From Metabacillus idriensis (GTDB taxonomy: Bacteria; Bacillota; Bacilli; Bacillales; Bacillaceae), in assembly GCF_009674765.1 (NCBI RefSeq), contig NZ_WKKF01000002.1, positions 843,407 through 907,406 of the forward strand: a stretch of 64,000 bases of DNA, in the 5' to 3' direction. The notes below the pieces were generated by a model that saw only the letters and a list, made by a program, of their open reading frames with translations, was not told the DNA's origin and did not search any database. Positions 49,379-58,097 of this stretch are shown piece after piece. The translations under genes and the position numbers were made by a program. Position 1 is the first letter of the stretch; the number at the start of each line of letters is the position of its first letter.

Positions 49379-49680
49379 TGTGAATCTAAGTAGTTCGGAT
49401 ATGGAGCAGGAAAAGTGAATGTATTAAAACAATAAATTAGCATATGGTTTAGCTGCTGGATCGAACAAGAAAACGCAGGAATTCTAAATTCCTGTGTTTT
49501 TAAAATCTTAGCTCCCATTAGTGGAATAAGATTTTTCCACAAACTTCATTGCTTTTCCCATTTCATTCTATTTAAAGCACACCCAAAATTAATGCCTATT
49601 TCGGCAGTCCATAACTCAACAAACCGCCCTATAACTCCTTAAACAATAAAAAAACAGACCACAAACGTGATCTGCTTTCC
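49379..49680. other. Intergenic region
   Basis: No gene. The only structure is the terminator at 49641-49679 of the minus-strand ytxG-like gene. Confidence 0.5.
49641..49679 (-). terminator. Terminator of the DUF948 gene
   Basis: On the minus strand: CAGATCAC-gttt-GTGGTCTG followed by TTTTTTT. Confidence 0.85.
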
Positions 49681-50013
49681 TCAGCCCCGAACTCTGTGAG
49701 CGGATGATTCTTCCTTTTTAGAAGGCAAAAACTCTTTAAAGCCTTTGATTGTTTCCGGAGTTTCTTTAGCAATCTCAATTGTTGTCTGTACGGTCTGTTT
49801 TTTGTATTCAACATCTGACATGATTTTCTCCTGGGTGGCAGAAAGCTTTGTAGTTTCGGTTTGAATGCCCTCTGTTTGCTTTTGAATGCGGTTAGCCGTT
49901 TCCTGAAGATCCTGCAATGCAGGCTGCGCTTTCTTAAACGTTCTGAAAGCAGAGACTCCTAAATAAATAAGTGCACAAACTACAAGAGCGATGCTTATAT
50001 AAACAATGGCCAT
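49681..50013 (-). CDS. DUF948 protein (YtxG-like)
   Basis: 110 residues: one N-terminal membrane helix (MAIVYISIALVVCALIYLGV), then a coiled-coil tail (QPALQDLQETANRIQKQTEG IQTETTKLSATQEKIMSDV). YtxG of B. subtilis is a general-stress protein of this shape. ATG 50013 (AAAGGAG 8 bases upstream) is preferred over ATG 50037. Confidence 0.75.
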   Translation of the reverse strand: MAIVYISIALVVCALIYLGVSAFRTFKKAQPALQDLQETANRIQKQTEGIQTETTKLSATQEKIMSDVEYKKQTVQTTIEIAKETPETIKGFKEFLPSKKEESSAHRVRG

Positions 50014-50064
50014 CTGATAAACTCCTTTCGATTTCATCTCTTTTTATTTTCTACCCTAAAAAGA

Positions 50065-50469
50065 TCATTCGTAATCTTGTATAGAAGGCCTCATATTCTC
50101 TGGATCCTTCAGCCAGGAGCGAATGCCGCGGCCTGCATAAGGCTCGTCTTCAAAACGCGGAATAACATGCAGGTGGGCATGAAAAATATGCTGTCCTCCC
50201 GTTTCTCCTGAATTCCATCCAATCGTATAGCCATCAGGCTGATATTCTTCATCAAGCAATTTCTTCACTTCCTGCAAGAGACTGAAAGTAGCATGCCACT
50301 CTACTTCTGTTAAATCGAAAACGGTTGGCCTGTGCTCTCTCGGAACGATTAAGCCTGAACCTTTCAGCACTTTTTGCGGCATTTGCAAAAAGAGGCAATG
50401 TTCATTGGACAGAACAGCTTGTTGATCTTCTATCATTTCGGGATTGCAAAGCGGGCATAATTCTTCCAC
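50065..50469 (-). CDS. HIT family protein
   Basis: 134 residues. The catalytic triad lies in HIFHAHLHVIPRF (the H-x-H-x-H motif); the start MEELCPLCNPEMI has a zinc pair with a downstream His region. HIT proteins hydrolyse nucleotidyl phosphates or act as signalling scaffolds. GTG start. Single gene on the minus strand. Confidence 0.85.
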   Translation of the reverse strand: MEELCPLCNPEMIEDQQAVLSNEHCLFLQMPQKVLKGSGLIVPREHRPTVFDLTEVEWHATFSLLQEVKKLLDEEYQPDGYTIGWNSGETGGQHIFHAHLHVIPRFEDEPYAGRGIRSWLKDPENMRPSIQDYE

Positions 50470-50640
50470 CTAAGACAACTCCAATCTTTCTGAATCTATT
50501 TTTTACCATTTTAGCATAATCAGCTAAAATGACGTCACTATTTGCCTCTATGAGGGTATTCCTTTTAGTATGGCAGGGAACAGCGCATGACATGTAGAAG
50601 AAGGTATACAGCATTTTTCTGAAATTGGAGGGAAACTTGT

Positions 50641-51738
50641 ATGACATGGCATCATACCTCTATAAGCAGGCTGCTGAAGATTGAATACCCGATTGTACAA
50701 GCGCCGATGGCAGGAGGAATTACTGTTCCAAAGCTTATCAGCGCGGTCAGTGAGGCCGGGGCATTGGGGTCAGTCGGTGCAGGGTATTTAACGTCTGTTC
50801 AGCTTGATCAGCACATAAAAGAAATAAAAGCTTTAACAGGCAAACCGTTTAACGTGAATCTTTTCGTCCCTGAAAAAGAAGTAAGCATCAGCAAAGAAGA
50901 TATTCAGACGATGACGGGTATCCTTAAAAAAATGAACATGCCTGTGCAGGATGTTTCTTTCACAAATGAAACGAGTTATTCAGATTATGAGAAGCAGCTT
51001 GAGACGGTTCTTCTAAATGATGTGCCGATTTGTTCATTTACTTTCGGCCTTCCTTCAATAGAAGCTGTAAGGGAGCTGAAACGGGCAGGCAGGATCGTAA
51101 TAGGTACGGCAACAACGGTAGAGGAAGCTATTTTATTTGAAGAGCGGGGGGCAGATGTGATCGTCATGCAGGGAAGCGAAGCAGGAGGACACCGCGGCAC
51201 ATTCAATGATTCCGCTGATGCCTGTATTGGCACAATGGCTCTTATTCCCCAGGGTGCAGATGCACTGAGCGTTCCGGTTATTGCTGCTGGCGGAATTGCA
51301 GATGCAAGAGGAATCGCAGCAGCGCTGATCCTTGGTGCAGATGGCGTTCAGCTGGGCAGTGTTTTTATCCCCTGCACAGAAAGCGGGGCTCCTGCTGCTT
51401 ACAAAGCAAAAATTCTTAGCAGCAAAGAAGATGAAACTGTACTGACGAGAGCCTTTTCAGGTAAATATGCACGCGGAATATCAAATGACTTTATTCAGAA
51501 GATGAAACCATTTGAAAGCAGCATTTTGCCTTATCCTGTGCAAAACGATCTGACAAAACGGCTGCGCAGTCATGCTGCACAAGAGCTAAATGCAGAGCAC
51601 ATGTCGCTGTGGGCAGGGCAGAGTTTAAGATTGATTAATGAATCAATGTCTGCGAAAGAGGTTTTAAACAGATTAATTGCAGGAGTGAACAAGGTAACAG
51701 AATCGAGCTGGAAGGACGTGAATGCAAGTGAATCTTAA
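50641..51738 (+). CDS. Nitronate monooxygenase
   Basis: 365 residues, TIM-barrel FMN enzyme: [40 protein letters not shown] and the catalytic [12 protein letters not shown] (His). It oxidises alkyl nitronates such as propionate 3-nitronate. TTGGAGG stands before the ATG. Its end overlaps kynU by 17 bases, so it is part of the kynurenine operon; whether it acts on a kynurenine product is unknown. Confidence 0.88.
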   Translation: MTWHHTSISRLLKIEYPIVQAPMAGGITVPKLISAVSEAGALGSVGAGYLTSVQLDQHIKEIKALTGKPFNVNLFVPEKEVSISKEDIQTMTGILKKMNMPVQDVSFTNETSYSDYEKQLETVLLNDVPICSFTFGLPSIEAVRELKRAGRIVIGTATTVEEAILFEERGADVIVMQGSEAGGHRGTFNDSADACIGTMALIPQGADALSVPVIAAGGIADARGIAAALILGADGVQLGSVFIPCTESGAPAAYKAKILSSKEDETVLTRAFSGKYARGISNDFIQKMKPFESSILPYPVQNDLTKRLRSHAAQELNAEHMSLWAGQSLRLINESMSAKEVLNRLIAGVNKVTESSWKDVNASES

Positions 51739-52993
51739 AACGGCGGCAGCCCTTGATGAGAAAGATGAGCTTGCCCATTTTCGTGATGAGTTCTATCTGA
51801 AAAAGAATACGATTTATTTAGATGGCAATTCCCTTGGCCTGCCTTCAAAAAGGGCAGAGTCAGCGCTGCTGTCAATGCTTAATGCCTGGAAGGAGTTTGG
51901 GATTGACGGCTGGACACAAGGAGAAAAGCCCTGGTACTACTTAGCTGAAACACTTGGGGAGCAGTCTGCTTTTCTGGTAGGGGCGAAGCCTGAAGAGGTA
52001 GTTGTGACGGGGTCAACAACAGTCAATCTGCATCAGCTTGCTGCTAGCTTTTTTCATCCAGAGAAAAAGCGGACGAAGATTCTGGCAGATGACCTGAACT
52101 TTCCGTCTGACATTTATGCCCTGCAAAGTCAGCTGTCTCTAAGAGGACTTGATCCTGCGGTGCATCTAGTTAAAGTGAAAAGCAGGGATGGGCATACACT
52201 TAGTGAAGACGATATCATCGCATCTATGACAGATGAGCTTGCCTTAATTGTTTTGCCTACCGTTCTATACCGGAGCGGCCAGCTTATGAATATCGAAAAG
52301 CTGACGAAGGCCGCAAGCGAGCGCGGGATTTTGATTGGTTTTGACGGGTGTCATTCAGTGGGAGCCGTTCCGCATGAGTTTCATAAATGGGGAGTTGATT
52401 TTGCCTACTGGTGCAATTACAAGTATTTAAACGGGGGGCCCGGGGCAGCTGCAGGGCTGTTTGTTCATGAGAAGCATTTAGGGAAAATGCCGGGCTTAAG
52501 CGGGTGGTTTGGGTCCAATAAAGAGTCTCAATTTGATATGGAGCACACTTTTACACCTGCATCCACTGCCGGAGCCTATCAAATTGGAACGCCCCATATT
52601 TTCAGTTCGGCGCCTTTGTCTGCTTCTCTTCAGCTTTTTAAAGAGGCTACCCTATCAGCCATCCGCAAAAAGTCACTGAATATGACTAGAATTATGATGG
52701 ATTTAATTGATTCAGAGCTTTCAGGGTTTGCTTTTCGCATCATCAATCCTGCAGAAGACGAAAGACGCGGGGGGCACGTTGCACTCCTGCACCCTGAAGC
52801 AGCAAGAATCTGCAAAGCACTAAAGCAGGCTGGCGTCATTCCGGATTATCGCTCACCCAACATTATCAGACTGGCCCCGGTTGCATTGTATACGTCCTAC
52901 GAAGAAATTTGGAGAACAATCCAGGTTTTAAAGGACATAATGAGGGAAAAAAGATATGAAAAATATGAAAATAAACGTGAGGTGATCGCATGA
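51722..52993 (+). CDS. kynU: Kynureninase
   Basis: 423 residues, fold-type I PLP enzyme. Motifs: [30 protein letters not shown] (Asp208), [13 protein letters not shown] with the PLP lysine Lys234, and [20 protein letters not shown]. It cuts kynurenine to anthranilate and alanine. ATG 51722 follows GGAAGGAC. The nitronate monooxygenase gene overlaps it and kynB follows with 4 bases of overlap; kynA is not in the window. Confidence 0.92.
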   Translation: MQVNLKTAAALDEKDELAHFRDEFYLKKNTIYLDGNSLGLPSKRAESALLSMLNAWKEFGIDGWTQGEKPWYYLAETLGEQSAFLVGAKPEEVVVTGSTTVNLHQLAASFFHPEKKRTKILADDLNFPSDIYALQSQLSLRGLDPAVHLVKVKSRDGHTLSEDDIIASMTDELALIVLPTVLYRSGQLMNIEKLTKAASERGILIGFDGCHSVGAVPHEFHKWGVDFAYWCNYKYLNGGPGAAAGLFVHEKHLGKMPGLSGWFGSNKESQFDMEHTFTPASTAGAYQIGTPHIFSSAPLSASLQLFKEATLSAIRKKSLNMTRIMMDLIDSELSGFAFRIINPAEDERRGGHVALLHPEAARICKALKQAGVIPDYRSPNIIRLAPVALYTSYEEIWRTIQVLKDIMREKRYEKYENKREVIA

Positions 52994-53613
52994 AGATTAT
53001 TGATGTTTCAAGGCCTGTCCAAAATAGCACGCCAACGTGGCCTGGCGATACGCCATTTGATTTTGAACTAATGTGGACAAAAGAAGCAAGCGGATCTGTT
53101 AACGTGGGCAAGCTTGAAATGAGCACCCATACCGGTACGCATATAGATGCCCCGTTTCATTTTGAATCAGAGGCGAAAAAAGTACATGAGCTTGATCTTT
53201 CCATTTACTGCGGAAAAGCAAAAGTCATCCATCTTCAAGGTGTAGAAGTGATAACGGCACACGAGTTGAAAAAATTCGGACTTTTTCAAACAGAAAGGCT
53301 GTTAATCCGCACAGATTCCTGGGATGACCCGTTAAGATTTCCAGAAGAGTTCTCTTATTTTCATCCTGATGCAGCCGCTTACCTGAAAGAAATCGGAGTC
53401 AGGCTGATAGGCGTAGATGTTCCTTCCGTTGATTTTATGAAAAGCAAAGAGCTTCCTGCCCATCATTCATTCCTTGAGAATTCTATTTTTATTTTAGAAG
53501 GGCTGGATTTAAGCGCGGCAGAACAAGGGGATTATGAATTGATCGCTTTACCGCTTCGGATTGTAGATGGAGATGGAAGTCCTGTCAGAGCTATTTTAAG
53601 GACGTTCGAATAA
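52990..53613 (+). CDS. kynB: Kynurenine formamidase (cyclase family)
   Basis: 207 residues. The metal motif [11 protein letters not shown] (His47, His51, Asp53, His57) marks the cyclase family, and the neighbour kynU identifies it as kynurenine formamidase, which turns N-formylkynurenine to kynurenine. The ATG sits in the last codons of kynU (ATGA-type junction). Last gene of the operon. Confidence 0.92.
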   Translation: MKIIDVSRPVQNSTPTWPGDTPFDFELMWTKEASGSVNVGKLEMSTHTGTHIDAPFHFESEAKKVHELDLSIYCGKAKVIHLQGVEVITAHELKKFGLFQTERLLIRTDSWDDPLRFPEEFSYFHPDAAAYLKEIGVRLIGVDVPSVDFMKSKELPAHHSFLENSIFILEGLDLSAAEQGDYELIALPLRIVDGDGSPVRAILRTFE

Positions 53614-53683
53614 TAGGCTTGAAAACCGATTGTTTCTTTTCTTTTTAGAGTAGAACGTGTATTCTATTAGCAGGTGATGGAAA

Positions 53684-53944
53684 ATGAAAATCATTCATTA
53701 TTCTTATAGAAAGCGCGGCAAAATTGAATTTTGGTTTGATCAGTGGCCAAATTCGCCCGTCGTTTTTACTCCAATTAAAGAATACTATTTTATTAGAGTT
53801 GTTAAGTGGAGCGACCTTGATCCGCTCGTAACCAGAGGTGACCTTGGCAAGATGGAGCTGATTGTCAATCAGTACCTCGGACGTGAGCAATACTACTTGC
53901 AGCGCAAATATTTTGATAAGGAACGATTTGGGCTGCCTAAATAA
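53684..53944 (+). CDS. Small conserved protein, unknown
   Basis: 86 residues (MKIIHYSYRKRGKIEFWFDQ WPNSPVVFTPIKEYYFI). No motif known to me; similar frames exist in Bacillus genomes as hypothetical genes. GCAGGTGATGG precedes the ATG. Lies between kynB and tgl without clear link to either. Confidence 0.55.
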   Translation: MKIIHYSYRKRGKIEFWFDQWPNSPVVFTPIKEYYFIRVVKWSDLDPLVTRGDLGKMELIVNQYLGREQYYLQRKYFDKERFGLPK

Positions 53945-53991
53945 TAGGCAGCTATTCTTGTTGTTTAAAAAGGGCTTGCGCTTTTGTTCTG

Positions 53992-54825
53992 TTATTTTAA
54001 ATAAATAGCCGTTCCAATTTTCGAAATAATTTTTTGATCATCAGCCAGTGAGAAATTTCCCTGGATTGCTCTTCCAAGCTTTCTGTAATCATATAAATAT
54101 CTGTAATCAAGCCTCGTAACTTGAGAAAGCAGATAAGCAGTTCTGTCTGCTCCCTCTTTCCGGTATTTATTCAGTGATGCAATAATTCCTTCTGCATCTT
54201 TAATTCCAATCCCATGGCCGTAATAGAGATCGTATCCCATATCGATTGTATTTTCTCCCCGCCACTGAGGCTTCTCTGGATCGAAATCCGGATTTTTAAA
54301 ATAGACACAATCACCTGGCAGATAATCGTTTCCCCTTCTTGTGAAAACACCCAAATCATCATCGTAATGCCAGTCATATAGAATCATTCCGGCGAATAGC
54401 CGATTGAAATGACGCTCTTCGATCATCTCAAGCACCGCTTTGTAAAAAACAGCCACAATGGCAGTGGCACATTCAAAAGCATACAGTTCCCCGTTTGCAT
54501 AAAGGTCCCTGATGCCTGCTGATGGAGGAACTCCTGGCTTAATGACAATTGCCCCCTGGCTTGTCAGATTCCAAAAAGCCGGGTTGCACTTGGAATATTC
54601 AAAGGTTGTAAACTTAACGCCGCTTTGATAGAGGGCTGAGGCCGCTTTGACAATCTCAATTCTTAAATCCATTTCAAATTTAAACTGATTAAAATGTTCA
54701 AAGGAATAGACTTCTTCATATTTCACCATTAAATCCAGGATCTCTTTTTGCTCACCGGTCAGAACGGATGTATTCATGATATTTTGACTTTGATTTGCAT
54801 TTTTGATTTTGATCACAGCAATCAT
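53992..54825 (-). CDS. tgl: Protein-glutamine gamma-glutamyltransferase (spore coat)
   Basis: 277 residues against 245 for B. subtilis Tgl, mainly from a longer N-terminus. ELYAFECATAIVAVFYKAVL holds the catalytic Cys; ILYDWHYDDDLGVFTRRGND and GDCVYFKNPDFDPEKPQWRG are the family blocks. It cross-links coat proteins such as GerQ during sporulation, so its presence marks a spore former. GGAGG lies 4 bases before the ATG at 54825; a later ATG (residue 17) is also possible. Confidence 0.92.
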   Translation of the reverse strand: MIAVIKIKNANQSQNIMNTSVLTGEQKEILDLMVKYEEVYSFEHFNQFKFEMDLRIEIVKAASALYQSGVKFTTFEYSKCNPAFWNLTSQGAIVIKPGVPPSAGIRDLYANGELYAFECATAIVAVFYKAVLEMIEERHFNRLFAGMILYDWHYDDDLGVFTRRGNDYLPGDCVYFKNPDFDPEKPQWRGENTIDMGYDLYYGHGIGIKDAEGIIASLNKYRKEGADRTAYLLSQVTRLDYRYLYDYRKLGRAIQGNFSLADDQKIISKIGTAIYLK

Positions 54826-54941
54826 TCGCCTCCTGTTATGAAGCTGATTTAATAATTTATGAGAGCGCCCTCTGAGTTGGAACCTCTGATGAATATTTCA
54901 TGAAGGACGGACGTATGATGAATTAATTGTTCTGCGTCAGT

Positions 54942-54965
54942 AATTCCTACTTGACTGATTGGAAT
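54942..54965. promoter_or_regulatory. Inverted repeat upstream of tcyP (possible CymR site)
   Basis: AATTCC and GGAATAATT, 13 bases apart, overlap the tcyP promoter -35. B. subtilis tcyP is repressed by CymR, which reads ATTCC/GGAAT elements; the match is suggestive. Confidence 0.45.
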
Positions 54966-54979
54966 AATTGCATTATATT
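54951..54979 (+). promoter_or_regulatory. tcyP promoter
   Basis: TTGACT (54951-54956), 17 bases, TATATT (54974-54979): a good sigma-A promoter 38 bases before the GTG start. Confidence 0.8.
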
Positions 54980-55016
54980 TTTTTAGTATAAAAGGAAAAT
55001 GTTAGGGGGAGAAAAA

Positions 55017-56411
55017 GTGTCTTCTTTTTTAGTTATTATTAATATTGCCGTGCTTTTGGGTCTTATCTTTTTATTATTTTTTATGCAGAAAAAACATGTT
55101 TCGTTTTCAAAACGTGTATTTGCTGCACTTGGCCTTGGGATTGTTCTCGGGTTTGCTTTTCAATTTATTTACGGTCCGGAAAATGAGGTTCTTCTTGAAT
55201 CAATCGGCTGGTTCAATATCGTAGGAAGCGGTTATGTAAAGCTTCTTCAAATGATTGTGATGCCGCTTGTATTCATTTCAATTCTTGCAGCATTTACGAA
55301 AATGAAATTGGCGAATAACATTGGAAAAATCAGTGTTCTAATCCTGGGTATTCTTGTAGGGACTACAGCAATCTCTGCTGCAATTGGAATTGGGACTTCT
55401 CTTGGATTTAATTTAGAGGCAGTTCAAATTGAGCAAGGAGAGGCAGAAACAGCAAGAGGGGAAGCGCTTGATGCATCCTACACTGAGATTCAGGATCAGA
55501 CGTTCCCGCAGAAAATGCTTGAGCTGCTTCCTGGAAATCCATTTCTTGATTTTACTGGAGCACGCCCGACTTCAACGATAGCCGTTGTTATTTTTGCGGC
55601 AATCTTAGGTTTAGCTTTCTTGGGGGTTAAACGAAAAGAACCTCAGCATGCAGAGCTGTTCTCAAAAATTGTTGATGCCTTTTACGCCATCATCATGAGA
55701 GTCGTCACACTCATTTTGCGTCTTACTCCATACGGCGTCCTTGCCATCATGACAAAAACGGTTGCTTCAAGTGATCTTGATTCCATCTTAAAGCTTGGGA
55801 AATTTGTGCTCGCTTCTTACGTGGCTCTGCTTGTCATGTTTATCATCCATTTGCTGCTCCTGACGCTTGCGGGACTTAACCCGATCACATATGTTAGAAA
55901 GGTTTTCCCTGTTTTGACGTTTGCTTTTACATCACGTACGAGTGCAGGAACGCTGCCATTGAATATCAAAACACAAACGAAACAGCTCGGTGTTCCAGAA
56001 GGAATCGCAAACTTTGCAGGATCTTTTGGCCTCAGCATCGGACAAAATGGCTGTGCGGGCATCTATCCGGCAATGCTTGCCGTCATGATTGCACCGACGG
56101 TCGGAATCGACCCGTTAAGTCCTTCTTTCATCTTTACATTAATTGCGGTTGTTGCCATCAGTTCATTCGGAGTTGCAGGTGTTGGCGGAGGGGCTACATT
56201 TGCTGCAATCCTTGTCCTCTCAACAATGAATATGCCGATTGCCTTAGCAGGATTGCTTATATCTGTGGAGCCGCTGATTGATATGGGCCGTAAAGCATTA
56301 AATGTAAGCGGAAGTATGACAGCGGGAGTTTTAACTGGAAAAATAACAAAAGAATTAGATACAGATACGTATAATCACAGCGGCTCATCACAATTGGAGC
56401 TGGAAGCTTAA
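55017..56411 (+). CDS. tcyP: L-cystine transporter TcyP
   Basis: 464 residues, equal to B. subtilis TcyP (463). GSGYVKLLQMIVMPLVFISI, FAFTSRTSAGTLPLNIKTQT and SIGQNGCAGIYPAM are the DAACS marks of the cystine subtype. It brings in cystine with sodium. GTG 55017, 5 bases after AGGGGGAG, fits the family start better than ATG 54999. Single gene with promoter and terminator. Confidence 0.92.
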   Translation: MSSFLVIINIAVLLGLIFLLFFMQKKHVSFSKRVFAALGLGIVLGFAFQFIYGPENEVLLESIGWFNIVGSGYVKLLQMIVMPLVFISILAAFTKMKLANNIGKISVLILGILVGTTAISAAIGIGTSLGFNLEAVQIEQGEAETARGEALDASYTEIQDQTFPQKMLELLPGNPFLDFTGARPTSTIAVVIFAAILGLAFLGVKRKEPQHAELFSKIVDAFYAIIMRVVTLILRLTPYGVLAIMTKTVASSDLDSILKLGKFVLASYVALLVMFIIHLLLLTLAGLNPITYVRKVFPVLTFAFTSRTSAGTLPLNIKTQTKQLGVPEGIANFAGSFGLSIGQNGCAGIYPAMLAVMIAPTVGIDPLSPSFIFTLIAVVAISSFGVAGVGGGATFAAILVLSTMNMPIALAGLLISVEPLIDMGRKALNVSGSMTAGVLTGKITKELDTDTYNHSGSSQLELEA

Positions 56412-56413
56412 TA

Positions 56414-56461
56414 AAAAAAGCAGTTAGGAACTGAAAAGTTCAGTCTAACTGCTTTTTTATT
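56414..56461 (+). terminator. tcyP terminator
   Basis: AAAGCAGTTAG with CTAACTGCTTT around an inner AACTG/CAGT pair, then TTTTTT. Confidence 0.9.
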
Positions 56462-56462
56462 T

Positions 56463-56697
56463 TAGGCTGTTTTCGCAAAGATTGTTGTTTTGATGATAAA
56501 TGTTGTCCGTTCCTTGCAGCGAGAGAAACTTGCTTTCCCCGGGGAGGGTGGGAGCCTCCTCGGCTTTTAGCCTGTGGGGTCTCCCATTTCCCTCTATTTT
56601 ACCGCAGGAGTCAGGTTCCTTCCGCTGCAATCCACTCATGGTCTTAAATATCTAGTCTTATAGCAACAAAGTTTACGAAAAGAGCCTTATTTTACAA
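56463..56697 (+). repeat. Dispersed intergenic repeat, copy 2
   Basis: About 235 bases: GGGAGCCTCCTCGGC, GTGGGGTCTCCCATTTCCCTC and CGCAGGAGTCAGG as in copy 1, bounded by AGGCTGTTTTCGCAAA and TTTACGAAAAGAGCC, a terminal inverted pair. It overlaps the last bases of the minus-strand gene ending at 56687. Confidence 0.85.
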
Positions 56698-57151
56698 ACC
56701 CGATCGCAATGGCATAATTATCCGAAAGAACTTGGTTGATTCTTCTATAAAAATCTTCATGGCATTCAATCACTAGGACAACTTCCGTTTCTTTCGTTTT
56801 AGACCGAAGTTTAAGTTTTTTCTTTTTTATCGCACGATAATAGATAAAATTGAGAAGAAATCCAAGCAACAGCCCGCTCCCGGCTCCTATCAGCCCCCAA
56901 TACACAGGCCCCCACGCTAACTTAAACCCAATGCTCACGCCTATTACTGCAAAAGCGGTCGCAAGTGCGGCACCAGTATCAAACAAACTGACTCCATCAG
57001 AGTGATGAATCGAATCCATCAGCTTCATTGAATCGTCTGTTGTTCTTAATGAAACCGCCAGTATCCTCTCTTTTGGAATTCCTTCTTGTTCCAACTGGGA
57101 AATGGCCAGTTCTAGATATGTGCAGTGATCAAAGGTAGCAAATACTTGCAA
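56687..57151 (-). CDS. Membrane protein, unknown
   Basis: 154 residues from TTG. An N-terminal alpha/beta part (FDHCTYLELAISQLEQEGIP), two helices (AALATAFAVIGVSIGFKLAW, LIGAGSGLLLGFLLNFIYY) and a basic then acidic C-terminal part ending EVVLVIECHEDFYRRI. The ends look like a CBS- or ferredoxin-like sensing pair around a membrane hairpin. Paired with the next gene. Confidence 0.55.
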   Translation of the reverse strand: MQVFATFDHCTYLELAISQLEQEGIPKERILAVSLRTTDDSMKLMDSIHHSDGVSLFDTGAALATAFAVIGVSIGFKLAWGPVYWGLIGAGSGLLLGFLLNFIYYRAIKKKKLKLRSKTKETEVVLVIECHEDFYRRINQVLSDNYAIAIGFVK

Positions 57152-57163
57152 TGGAATCGCCTC

Positions 57164-57943
57164 TCAAACTCTGTCTGGAAATTTCACACGATAATGCTGA
57201 TAATTTTTCACCAGAAAATTTCTCTGCTCATCTATAAAAAGCTTATTGTTCTCAACTGTATTTATGTAAGCATCATAAACAGCAAAACCATACACAGAGG
57301 GTACAAACATCAGCCATGAAGGATTCAGAATATCTGTAGCATGCTGAACTTGCCCTAAAAACAAGTAATGTACCGCAAGCAGGCATTTGGAGTAGTACAC
57401 AAAAACCACTGTCCAGATCAGAGCGAAGAATCCCGTAATGAGGCGGTGAATATAAAGCTGCCCAGTTCCCGGCATTAAAAAAGACCAAACGACTGCTATT
57501 CTGGGATTTCGTTTATCTAAATAATTGATTTCCATCCCCCCTATTGAAAATGTATTAAAAGGGGCATTTTCCCGTTCAGCCAGCAGAAAAACCCGATTAG
57601 AATCAATGGTAGTCCTGTAACTGTCCCAGATTGCAAAGATGTAAACAGGAATATATAGGAGAGTCCAGCGGTAATCAAGTGCATCCCGCGCCTTGTCAAT
57701 TTCACCGCAAAATGAGTAAACCATGGCGATGTTCAAATGAGATTGCATGTTAATAAACACTTCCCAGACAAATAAGAGCAGGCCTCTGAAATATTTAGAG
57801 AGAAGAAGATGTCCAAATCCCGGAAAAGCTGCAGACCACCATGCAATGATATACGGGTTTCTTAAATGAAATTGGGTCGTTCCAAACATGCTTAAATGGG
57901 CTTTATACCGTCTGTACTGATTGGTGCCAGTGTAATTATCCAT
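57164..57943 (-). CDS. Multi-helix membrane protein, unknown
   Basis: 259 residues with about six membrane helices; GFGHLLLSKYFRGLLLFVWE and MPGTGQLYIHRLITGFFALI are two copies of a G-x-G-x-L/Q-Y/L-x-x-R/K-x-x-x-G unit, suggesting an internal duplication like that of TM2-type proteins. Ends 12 bases before the gene that follows it on the minus strand, same operon. Function not known. Confidence 0.6.
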   Translation of the reverse strand: MDNYTGTNQYRRYKAHLSMFGTTQFHLRNPYIIAWWSAAFPGFGHLLLSKYFRGLLLFVWEVFINMQSHLNIAMVYSFCGEIDKARDALDYRWTLLYIPVYIFAIWDSYRTTIDSNRVFLLAERENAPFNTFSIGGMEINYLDKRNPRIAVVWSFLMPGTGQLYIHRLITGFFALIWTVVFVYYSKCLLAVHYLFLGQVQHATDILNPSWLMFVPSVYGFAVYDAYINTVENNKLFIDEQRNFLVKNYQHYRVKFPDRV

Positions 57944-58097
57944 CTTATTTCCTGCTGCTTTCTATATATTGATATGCACCTTATCATTTCCTTTTTTATG
58001 GAAATACATGCGGAGAGTGCAGGAAGTTTCAAATTTAAACTATTAAGAAGGAAAATGTATAATAAAGGATAGTACGCAAGTTAGGAGACAAAATGAG

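Noticed and set aside
49629-49814. Minus-strand 61-residue frame inside the DUF948 gene
   Set aside because: Overlaps the real gene and its terminator in another frame, Lys/Leu/Arg-rich, no ribosome site.
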